64,000 bases of DNA from positions 124,001-188,000 of the forward strand of contig JBEKCD010000001.1 of the NCBI GenBank assembly GCA_050015055.1, read 5' to 3'. Source of the stretch: JBEKCD01 sp050015055. Its GTDB lineage: Archaea; Thermoproteota; Bathyarchaeia; Bathyarchaeales; Bathycorpusculaceae. The position numbers and the translations under genes were made by a program. A model generated the notes under the pieces. That model saw only the letters and a program-made list of their open reading frames with translations, was not told the DNA's origin and did no database searches. This document shows positions 8,899 through 15,944 of the stretch, in pieces. Each line of letters starts with the position of its first letter. Positions within the stretch are counted from its first letter, which is position 1.

Positions 8899-9480
8899 AT
8901 GTTCTTTACGATGTCGACGGCTGAACAGGGCAGAGTGACGATTCCCCTTCACAAACCGGGTTTGAAGGAGAAACTCTTCTTCTTCAGCTCTGGAATAATA
9001 GTCAGTATCCCGCTGGCCAGCTTCTTCGAAAACGTGTTCGCCTCGACACTCGCTCCAAATTACGCTCTTGTGCTGACAATCGCCGTCCTTGCTCCAATCA
9101 TCGAGGAATTCGGAAAAGCCTACCCGCTCTTTTATCGTCACGGTGAAACCAAGAAATCCATAATGACTCTGGGCTTTCTGGTCGGACTCGGCTTTGGAAT
9201 TGTCGAGTTTCTGGAATACGTCTTAGTCCTGAATGTTCCTTTCTACTTCAGACTGCCCGGCATTTTCTTTCACGCGGCCAGCACGTCGATAGTTGGGTAC
9301 GGAATAGCAAACAAGAAGCCTGCAGTGTTCTACCTGATTGCGGTCGGCCTTCACTTCTCGAACAACGTCGCCGCCCTGTACGCCCCGTTTGAGTCCCTGA
9401 TACTCATAATCTTCACGCTGGCACTCTACTTCTGGTGGTACCTATACCAGAAGACGCCTGAAACAATCATCCCCTACTAA
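8899..9480 (+). CDS. PrsW-family intramembrane glutamic protease-like protein
   Basis: Membrane protein of 193 aa with the three signature blocks of the PrsW family: APIIEEFGKAYPL (EExxK), GFGIVEFLEY (FGxxE) and FFHAASTSIVGYG, plus GLHFSNN with a second histidine. These are the putative active-site residues of intramembrane proteases that cut regulatory membrane proteins. Six or so hydrophobic spans are present. A second ATG at 8911 (MSTAEQ) is an equally good start. It is divergent from the HtrA gene with about 155 bp between them, so the two envelope proteases may share control. Confidence 0.7.
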   Translation: MFFTMSTAEQGRVTIPLHKPGLKEKLFFFSSGIIVSIPLASFFENVFASTLAPNYALVLTIAVLAPIIEEFGKAYPLFYRHGETKKSIMTLGFLVGLGFGIVEFLEYVLVLNVPFYFRLPGIFFHAASTSIVGYGIANKKPAVFYLIAVGLHFSNNVAALYAPFESLILIIFTLALYFWWYLYQKTPETIIPY

Positions 9481-9506
9481 CCCTCACGCTAGCCTGCCGT
9501 GTGAAC

Positions 9507-10514
9507 CTATTCTCTTCTGTCGATCAAATCCTGCGCGTCAGGTCCCGTGCCGATGAGACTCACAGGAACCTTTGTCTCGTCCTCGATTCTCTTTATGAAC
9601 TGTTTCGCTTCCAACGGCAACCGTTCGTACGCTCTCAAACCTTGGCATTCTGGGAATACACAGTCAAGCTTTGTAACTGCCAAATGTGTCGCGCCGTCGA
9701 TCATCGCAGCCCTTCTTGCAAGCTCGAAACTGAAAGGGGCAGAACGTCTGTCCCGACCAGTTCCAGCAGCTGTCTCGAACCATCCTCGTTTAATCGCTTC
9801 TTCCTTTGAAATTTCATCAGGCAACGGACCAGTGCCCACACGCGTGACGAAGGACTTGAAGACAAGTACGACTTGATCCACCTTCGTGGGCCCCACACCC
9901 ACCTCAGAACATATCGCCGACGCGCTCGTGTCTCTACTGGTCACGTAAGGGTAGCTTCCATGGAACAGCGAAAGCTGCAGACCCTGCGTTCCCTCCAACA
10001 ACACCTTTTTGCCTCCGTCTATAGCTCGGTTCGTTTCCAGAACAACATCAGTAAGATAAGGCGCGAGTTCAGGAACGTCCTTTGCGAGTTTCGCGGTTCT
10101 TCGCACGCGTTCCTCGATCGCCGGTCCCACTCCCCAACCAGTCGTACCCAACGCCTTGAGATATTCACTGGCCTTGTCCTGAGCTGAATGCTTCTCCTCT
10201 ATTATTGAGGCTTGCCTGTCCACGCCTATGCGATTCTTGACACCGGTTTGCTCAACTTCCTTAAGGAACTGCGCAACGTGAACGTTTGCGCCCGCGGCGA
10301 TTAGCAAACGACACTTCTCGGTTACAAAACCTCCGGGAACCATGTGCAACGCATAGCGCTTACCCTCAAACCAAATCGTGTGAGCAGCGTTCACCGAACC
10401 AGTTCTCACACAGAAATCCAGTCCATCCTTAAGGGCGAGATACGAAACTATCTTCCCCTTACCCTCGTCCCCCCAGAATCCTCCAGCTACGACCGTGCAT
10501 GGCACTTTTTTCAC
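9507..10514 (-). CDS. purA: Adenylosuccinate synthetase
   Basis: Catalyses IMP + aspartate + GTP to adenylosuccinate, the first committed step of AMP synthesis. The P-loop-like GFWGDEGKGK is at residues 12-21, followed by NAAHTIWFEGKRYALHMVPGG, LEGTQG (IMP binding), TSRDTSASAI and TRVGTGPLP. At 335 aa it is the short archaeal form; bacterial enzymes are about 430 aa. The start is GTG at 10514, only about 26 nt downstream of a TATA box, so the mRNA is probably leaderless. Confidence 0.95.
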   Translation of the reverse strand: MKKVPCTVVAGGFWGDEGKGKIVSYLALKDGLDFCVRTGSVNAAHTIWFEGKRYALHMVPGGFVTEKCRLLIAAGANVHVAQFLKEVEQTGVKNRIGVDRQASIIEEKHSAQDKASEYLKALGTTGWGVGPAIEERVRRTAKLAKDVPELAPYLTDVVLETNRAIDGGKKVLLEGTQGLQLSLFHGSYPYVTSRDTSASAICSEVGVGPTKVDQVVLVFKSFVTRVGTGPLPDEISKEEAIKRGWFETAAGTGRDRRSAPFSFELARRAAMIDGATHLAVTKLDCVFPECQGLRAYERLPLEAKQFIKRIEDETKVPVSLIGTGPDAQDLIDRRE

Positions 10515-10535
10515 CGTTCAGAGAATCCGCCAAGC

Positions 10536-10544
10536 TTTATATAA
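10536..10544 (-). promoter_or_regulatory. TATA box of purA, leaderless promoter
   Basis: On the minus strand the sequence is TTATATAAA, centred about 26 nt before the GTG start of purA. Archaeal transcription starts about 25 nt downstream of the box, so the transcript should begin at or next to the start codon. Confidence 0.65.
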
Positions 10545-10583
10545 GATTGTTTGCTAGTTTCATGTCAAAGACAAGCAGCCATC

Positions 10584-11039
10584 TCAGACACGTGCTTTCA
10601 GCTTTCCAGCCTCGCCGTCAATTCTCTGCAAGAGTTTCCTGAGCTTCTCCGTTTTAGAGTCGATTTCCTTCCTGGAAACGGTTCCCGCTTGGGGACACAG
10701 GTCATCCACAATCACTCCATCCTCTTCGCTGAAGATGACGGGGTAAATCCGACATCCCAACGGCCTGTACCTGTAAACCCTGCAGCGAGGTTTCTCGATT
10801 TGATAGAAAACGCAATGTCCTCGCCTGTTCCGCAGCTGAGCAAAACCCTGCCCGTTGAAACGCACAAACTCCTCTCTTTCCTGTCCTGCTCTCTCCAAGA
10901 GCCTGATATCCGCTCTCGACAACAACATCTCGGTTTTCTCGCAGCAAACCCCACAGCGTGAGCAAAGCATGAACACACTCAGATGAAGCCTCTCTAATTT
11001 GGCTTTTCCGTAACAATCCCTATTTTCAGACAGTAACAA
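10584..11039 (-). CDS. YkgJ-type cysteine-cluster protein (CxxCxxCC)
   Basis: Small protein of up to 151 aa with the metal-binding arrangement of the YkgJ family: LCSRCGVCCEKTEM, then GHCVFYQ, PRCRVYRYRPLGCRIYP and a final DDLCPQ. The eight or so cysteines should hold zinc or an Fe-S cluster; the biochemical role of the family is not settled. The start is uncertain. A TTG at 11039 gives the long form, while an ATG at 10970, just before LCSRC, gives a short one matching most relatives. It lies upstream of purA in the same direction. Confidence 0.75.
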   Translation of the reverse strand: MLLSENRDCYGKAKLERLHLSVFMLCSRCGVCCEKTEMLLSRADIRLLERAGQEREEFVRFNGQGFAQLRNRRGHCVFYQIEKPRCRVYRYRPLGCRIYPVIFSEEDGVIVDDLCPQAGTVSRKEIDSKTEKLRKLLQRIDGEAGKLKARV

Positions 11040-11117
11040 TTGCTGTGGCGGCTACACTGCGCAACTTGGGCTCGGCGATATCTCGGTTCGCCCTATCCTA
11101 TGAGTTCCTGGGACCCG

Positions 11118-11363
11118 TCATCCGCCTATTATAAGGTTCAAGTTCAGCAGCTCTGCCCATGCGATGCTCTTCAATGGTATCCTGAACGTGTTTCTGTCCC
11201 CGTAAGGAACGCACGTAACGAACCTTTGCTTCTTGAACTCGCCTTTCTGAATCTCACCCAACTGGACATTTACGATTACAGAACCATCCTTCATGTGAAG
11301 GTTAACGTTCTTTCCTAGGAACGATCGCGCACAATTCGTGCTAAAACTCTCCACCTTCCTCAC
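11118..11363 (-). CDS. Conserved-looking small protein, coupled to the upstream zinc protein
   Basis: An 81-residue frame whose GTG start overlaps the stop of the preceding gene as GTGA, the classical sign of translational coupling. The sequence has regular hydrophobic strands (NVNLHMKDGSVIVNVQLGEI, RFVTCVPYGDR, FRIPLKSIAWAELL), suggesting a small beta-barrel of SH3 or Sm type, but I cannot name a family. A longer frame from 11399 exists; the overlap argument favours 11363. Confidence 0.5.
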   Translation of the reverse strand: MRKVESFSTNCARSFLGKNVNLHMKDGSVIVNVQLGEIQKGEFKKQRFVTCVPYGDRNTFRIPLKSIAWAELLNLNLIIGG

Positions 11364-11572
11364 CACTCCACATCCTTGTCGGCAAGCCTGGTCCAACATC
11401 GCCTGCAGATTGGCAGCCTCTCTCCCCTGAAAAGAATGTACACTTCAATATCGTTTCCTTTACACTCCCTCTGCCAAGGGTTTCTGCAATGTTCCATACA
11501 CATGAACCTCCAGCTACACATCACATCGGGAGTTTCTTCACTTTTAAGACCCTCCAAGAAACGACACTGCAT
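11360..11572 (-). CDS. Small cysteine-rich, probable zinc-binding protein
   Basis: A 70-aa protein with cysteines spaced as possible zinc ligands: QCRFLEG, DVMCSWRFMCMEHCRNPW, ECKGNDIEVYILFRGERLPICRRCW. The final CxxC followed by aromatic and charged residues (RCWTRLADKDVEW) looks like a treble-clef or zinc-ribbon end. No family name can be given. It forms a two-gene unit with the overlapping downstream frame. Confidence 0.5.
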   Translation of the reverse strand: MQCRFLEGLKSEETPDVMCSWRFMCMEHCRNPWQRECKGNDIEVYILFRGERLPICRRCWTRLADKDVEW

Positions 11573-11681
11573 CGAGGTGGAGAGAGATGAGTTAAAGTGA
11601 AAGAACGCGTGTTGCTCATCACGTTTCTGGCGGTCTTTATTTTCCGAACCCGTGCAGGATTAAGGGTCAAGTATTCTTTTC

Positions 11682-12178
11682 TCAGATGTGCACGATTTCG
11701 GGGATTATCCTTTCTCTAGTCACTCTCAGCAAGCCTACGGAGGGTTTAGCCAAGAACGGTGGCGAAGGATTCGTCGGGCTTCCCGGATTTATGAACAGAG
11801 TGTCTCTTTCCCATTTTATGTTCGAACTGTGCGTGTGCCCGTATATCAGCACGTTAAAACCGTTCGCACCTGCGATTTTACGCATTCTTCCCGTACCGAG
11901 ATGTCCCCCAGGGTTGTGCGTCACCCCTATTCTCCAATCAAAAACCTTGAACGAATCGAGCTTCGGCAGTTTGCCTCGGACTTCAGGTCCGTCCATGTTT
12001 CCCCAGACAACAGGACCGGGGCAAGTCGCTCCAACTCGTCTATGACTGAGAACTGCACCAGGTCGCCTGCGTGAACGATGAAATCCACGTTCTCAAAAAC
12101 CTTGAAGACTCTTTCAGGAATTCTTCTCGCGCGATCAGGAACATGCGTGTCTGAGATTACCCCAACGGTTTTTGCCAA
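11682..12178 (-). pseudogene. MJ0936/YfcE-type metallophosphoesterase interrupted by a one-base frameshift
   Basis: Calcineurin-like phosphodiesterase whose parts lie in two frames. The first carries GVISDTHVPD and FIVHAGDLVQ (metal ligands Asp, His, Asp). The second carries GNMDGPEVRG, GVTHNPGG and IYGHTHSSN (Asn and the remaining His ligands). The frames meet at about 12003-12012, where one extra base would give the expected ...APVL-VWGNMD. Together they cover a complete family member of about 165 aa, so this is either a recent mutation or a sequencing error. The start is taken at the TTG at 12178 (AKTVGVISDTH); an ATG at 12232 is possible. Confidence 0.75.
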
Positions 12179-12391
12179 GCTCTCCTGCAACCTGGGGAAC
12201 ACCTGCCTTTCTTGGGTGACCAATCGAAGCATCCTCTGCAGCGCTCTTTGGCGTCACCTTAGAATAAGAGTTTTGACCAAACCGTAACCACAAACACCGA
12301 TGCGAATGAATGAGTCTTCTCTCACAGCCTTGACCGCCTCGCTGCAATGTCACGTTTGAAACTGCCATGCTGACTGCACTCACAAGTGAAG

Positions 12392-12430
12392 TTATAAATA
12401 TCTCCTGAATGATTGTTCTATCAATCATTC
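12392..12430 (+). promoter_or_regulatory. TATA box plus perfect 9-bp inverted repeat at the rpl14e start site
   Basis: TTATAAATA at 12392-12400 is a strong archaeal TATA box. A perfect inverted repeat follows, GAATGATTG (12407-12415) and CAATCATTC (12422-12430), separated by TTCTAT. The expected transcription start falls inside the second arm, so this is either an operator blocking polymerase or a hairpin at the mRNA 5' end. The Shine-Dalgarno GGAGG begins at 12435. Confidence 0.6.
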
Positions 12431-12446
12431 TCATGGAGGTTTTGGG

Positions 12447-12731
12447 GTGCCCGCAGTAGAGGTTGGAAGAATCTGTGTGAAACTGTCAGGCCGTGAAGCT
12501 GGAAAAAAATGTGTCGTAGTCGACTTGGCGGACAAGAGTTTCGTATTAATAACCGGTCCGAAGGAAGTGACAGGTGTGAGGAGGCGCAGGGCCAACGTCA
12601 ACCACATTGAACCTCTGCAAGATAACATAGAAATCAAACGTGGAGCGTCCGACGAAGAAGTAACGGAAGCGCTTAAGTCTGCGGGCAAACTGGAAGCGAT
12701 GGCTCAACTGGTAAAACCCGCTTTGGGCTAA
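12447..12731 (+). CDS. rpl14e: 50S ribosomal protein L14e
   Basis: Archaeal and eukaryotic large-subunit protein, 94 aa, the usual archaeal length. VEVGRICVKLSGREAGKKCVV and DLADKSFVLITGPKEVTGVRRRRANVNHIEP are the conserved KOW-like beta-barrel that contacts rRNA. The start is GTG at 12447, 8 nt after GGAGG. In many archaea this gene sits beside cbf5; here cbf5 lies 7 kb downstream on the same strand. A hairpin terminator follows. Confidence 0.93.
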   Translation: MPAVEVGRICVKLSGREAGKKCVVVDLADKSFVLITGPKEVTGVRRRRANVNHIEPLQDNIEIKRGASDEEVTEALKSAGKLEAMAQLVKPALG

Positions 12732-12804
12732 GACTGCAACGCAGATAGCATAACCGCTGCAAAAATAGTTTTTCCAACTTCATGTCACCCTCCCAAAAAT
12801 CAAA

Positions 12805-12827
12805 AGCCTCTTTCGAGGCTGGGTTTT
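12805..12827 (+). terminator. Hairpin followed by T run after rpl14e
   Basis: AGCCTC-TTTC-GAGGCT forms a perfect 6-bp stem with a four-base loop, followed by GGGTTTTT. On the opposite strand the stem is also followed by T-rich DNA. It lies 74 nt after the L14e stop and just before the promoter of the protease gene. Confidence 0.6.
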
Positions 12828-12893
12828 TGCAAAGTCTTATATCGCGGCGACTATTACTGTCGAAATCAACATCTTTGAGGTTTGACTGAGATT

Positions 12894-15620
12894 ATGTTGA
12901 AAAGTCTTGCGTTAATTCTCGTAATCATTTTCATTCTTGCTAGCATCTGCAACTTTTCTGGTTCCGCGGCTCTTTCAGCGCAGAATGGGGAGCATCGAGC
13001 CAATGCTACAGGAGCTGACACATCTGCGCCAGAGGAGAACACACCTGCGGGGAAGCCCAGTTTTGCCTCGTCTGATGGGTCTGAATGTCAATTGGTTGTA
13101 GGCTTGAATAGAACCTGTTCAGGAGCCGGCACCCGTCTGGCTGGCCTCGTGGGGCAAATCGGAGGGAAGGTCGTTGCAGACGTTTTGATGGGAGGAGAGA
13201 CCGATGCGGTGGTTGTTGACGTGCCCGCGAGCAACTATTCAGTGGTCGGCAAGGAGGCGGAGTTGAGTGGTTTGGCCAGGTATGTGGAGCCTGACATGCA
13301 GTTCAGCGCTCAGTTTGAACCCAACGATCCATACTACAGTCTTCAATGGGCTCTTCCTAAGATAAAGGCCAACTGGGCTTGGAACCTGACGAAGGGCAAC
13401 TCTTCCGTTCTCGTCTGCGTCGTGGACACGGGCATAGACTATACCCATCCAGATCTTGTCAATAACTACGTCGCGCTCGGGTATGATTGGATACACAACA
13501 ATGCCAATCCGCTGGATGACAATGGGCATGGAACCCACGTTGCAGGAATAATAGCTGCTCAAATGAACAACGGCATCGGCGTTGCGGGGCTCGCTCAAGT
13601 GAGGATTATGGCTGAAAAAGCCTTGAACTCTACGGGCTGGGGAGATGAAGTCGACTTGGCGTATGCCATCACAGACGCCGTAGGTAAGGGCGCAAAGATA
13701 CTGAGCAACAGTTGGGGCAGTTACTCTGACAGTGGACTCATTCACGACGCGATACAATACGCATATTCGAAGGGAGTCCTGATAATCGCAGCTGCTGGAA
13801 ACAACGACACGAACACGCCCTTTTATCCTGCAGCCTACCCAGAGGTAATTTCGGTAGCAGCAACTGATCAGTTTGACTTGAAAACTAGCTTTTCGAACTG
13901 GGGAAACTGGATTGAGTTGGCAGCGCCCGGCGTCGATGTTTATTCCACGATGCCGACCTATCATGTGACGTTGAACGATCAAGGTCTTGCTTCAAACTAC
14001 GATTACTTAAGTGGCACTTCGATGGCGTGCCCTCAAGTTGCAGGAGTGGCAGCGCTGGTCTGGAGCATGTTCCCGAATGCGTCACGCGACTGGGTCAGAG
14101 AACAGTTAAGGTCATCAGCTGACAATCTGGGCTCTTCTCTCTACTTCGGTTTTGGCAGGGTCGACGCCCAAAAAGCCATTGAACAAGCGCCTTCGGCGCA
14201 CGATGTTGCGCTTTACAATTATGAAGCTCCAAGCCACGTTCAGCCCGGGGATGACGTATTGTTCAATGTTTCAGTTCTCAACTTCGGTCTGAGTGATGAG
14301 TTTAACATTGGCGTGGAACTGCTTGTGAACGGTTTGCAAACTGATTTTACCACAGTCCCTTCTCTTCCGAGTGGTTCAAGCTCAAACGTGACCCTTGCGT
14401 GGATGCCCTTGACAGCACAGACGTACAATGTCACGTTCTACGTTTCGCCAGTGTCCGGAGAAACGAACACTGCAAACAACGTGGTCTCTCTGACCATCGA
14501 CGTGTATTTCTTAGTTGCCATCAACCCGAACGGCGGGCCGGTTGGAACCACCTTGACCGTCAATGGTCGTGATTTCACTTCAGACGGTGAGGTCGCAGTG
14601 TCTTTCAACGATATGTTCATCGGCACAGCGCCTACAGACTCGGCAGGAAGCTTTACCTTCACTTTCAACGTTCCCGTTTCTTCAGCGGGCGTGCAACTTG
14701 TCAAGGCAACTGATCTGACCGTCACAGCCCAGGGCAACTTCACTGTTCTGGACGTCACTCCTCTGAACGTTCAAGTCGATACTGGCGTCATCCATTTCAG
14801 GGGCGAAACAGTCACTTTCTACGTTCAAACAGTCTTCAAAGGACAAGCAGTAAGCGCGGCAATAACAGGCGCAGTATTGTACGAACCTGATGGAACAAAC
14901 AAGACACTGACGGCGCAGGCTCTTGCACTTGGATTATACAGAGTCACATACGAACTACCTAACGATGCCCCATCGGGCCTGTATGCCCTTTCGGTTACGG
15001 CAAACTACACGGATGAGACGGTGGAGTCGCTGGGGGCTTTCTTCAAGTCGTTCCTAGTCAGCGAAACCTTATCTGGCTGGAACGCGGTTCTCGTCGGAGC
15101 CAACGGTACCATGGGCACGATAAGAACCGACTTGGGCATATTGCAAGTGAACCTGAACCAGATAAATGCTACATTGCAGAACATAAATGGAGACACGGCG
15201 ACACTCGTTACGAACATAGGAACAATAGAGGCCGGACTTTTCACTCTGCAGCCTAACGTGACCTCGATCAACGGGACGACGGCCACAATTCAAACAGTCA
15301 TAGGGTCAATCAACGGCACAGTCACCGGAATCAACGATGAGATAGCCACCATCTTGATCCCCAGGGTTGGACAACTCGAAGCAAACGTAACAGGTCTCCA
15401 AGAAACCCGTGGCTCATGGACAACACCTCAATACGTAATCTTGGCCGTCGCACTCGCGGCAACCGTGGCTGCCATAATCTCAATCGTGGTGGCTTCACGA
15501 AAGAAAAAAGTGAGCACCGTCGAACCGCAAGCAAGCACCTCTGAGCCGAAGGAGAGCACGTCCGAACCGAAAGAAGGCACTCCCCCGACGGATCCGAGCG
15601 TCCAAAACCCAATAGTCTAG
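12894..15620 (+). CDS. Large secreted subtilisin-like (S8) serine protease with CARDB-like domains and C-terminal membrane anchor
   Basis: Exported protease of about 908 aa. Counting from the ATG at 12894: signal peptide 1-28; low-complexity and propeptide-like region to about 145; S8 catalytic domain about 150-410 with Asp178 (VDTGIDYTHPDL), His212 (GHGTHVAG), oxyanion Asn303 (AAAGNN) and Ser376 (GTSMACPQVAG). A CARDB-like beta domain follows (about 430-540), then TIG/IPT-like repeats and a heptad-like stretch rich in INGT repeats (about 740-835). Last come a transmembrane helix and an acidic, repeat-rich tail (TSEPKE). A TTG at 12882 could start the protein four residues earlier. The tail faces the cytoplasm and the protease the outside. 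Confidence 0.9.
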   Translation: MLKSLALILVIIFILASICNFSGSAALSAQNGEHRANATGADTSAPEENTPAGKPSFASSDGSECQLVVGLNRTCSGAGTRLAGLVGQIGGKVVADVLMGGETDAVVVDVPASNYSVVGKEAELSGLARYVEPDMQFSAQFEPNDPYYSLQWALPKIKANWAWNLTKGNSSVLVCVVDTGIDYTHPDLVNNYVALGYDWIHNNANPLDDNGHGTHVAGIIAAQMNNGIGVAGLAQVRIMAEKALNSTGWGDEVDLAYAITDAVGKGAKILSNSWGSYSDSGLIHDAIQYAYSKGVLIIAAAGNNDTNTPFYPAAYPEVISVAATDQFDLKTSFSNWGNWIELAAPGVDVYSTMPTYHVTLNDQGLASNYDYLSGTSMACPQVAGVAALVWSMFPNASRDWVREQLRSSADNLGSSLYFGFGRVDAQKAIEQAPSAHDVALYNYEAPSHVQPGDDVLFNVSVLNFGLSDEFNIGVELLVNGLQTDFTTVPSLPSGSSSNVTLAWMPLTAQTYNVTFYVSPVSGETNTANNVVSLTIDVYFLVAINPNGGPVGTTLTVNGRDFTSDGEVAVSFNDMFIGTAPTDSAGSFTFTFNVPVSSAGVQLVKATDLTVTAQGNFTVLDVTPLNVQVDTGVIHFRGETVTFYVQTVFKGQAVSAAITGAVLYEPDGTNKTLTAQALALGLYRVTYELPNDAPSGLYALSVTANYTDETVESLGAFFKSFLVSETLSGWNAVLVGANGTMGTIRTDLGILQVNLNQINATLQNINGDTATLVTNIGTIEAGLFTLQPNVTSINGTTATIQTVIGSINGTVTGINDEIATILIPRVGQLEANVTGLQETRGSWTTPQYVILAVALAATVAAIISIVVASRKKKVSTVEPQASTSEPKESTSEPKEGTPPTDPSVQNPIV

Positions 15621-15790
15621 ATCCTCTCCTGCTATCTGTCATTCATTCCTGTTGACGTCTATGTGAACAGGTACATCTCCAAAGTTCGGTCGACTTTCTT
15701 GCAACCAGAACACGCCTCACGCCTCTCTCAGGCCTTGAAGCGCAAATAGCATTTCGTCTGCGTGTTTTCACACCTAATCCGTAAGCAGTT

Positions 15791-15848
15791 ATTTCATGAA
15801 TGAAATGTTGGAAGGGTGTATCAAATGTTGTTTCAAAAGTTATAAATA
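15791..15848 (+). promoter_or_regulatory. Probable promoter with upstream 7-bp palindrome
   Basis: GTTATAAATA at about 15839-15848 resembles an archaeal TATA box. About 33 nt upstream of it lies the perfect inverted repeat ATTTCAT-GA-ATGAAAT (15791-15806), a size and symmetry typical of a dimeric helix-turn-helix operator. The start codon of the next gene is about 97 nt downstream of the box, giving a 5' leader of roughly 70 nt. Confidence 0.45.
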
Positions 15849-15944
15849 GCGAGCGCGCGCCGTTTTGGCGATACTTTGTATTTGTCCATGTTACGTCCGG
15901 TTTGATGTGATGAGACGAGCGAAGGATGAGAGGAGAGACGGGAA

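Noticed and set aside
8743..9141. N-terminal extension of the HtrA frame
   Set aside because: It overlaps the PrsW-like gene, lacks family similarity, and a signal anchor with Shine-Dalgarno begins at 8742.
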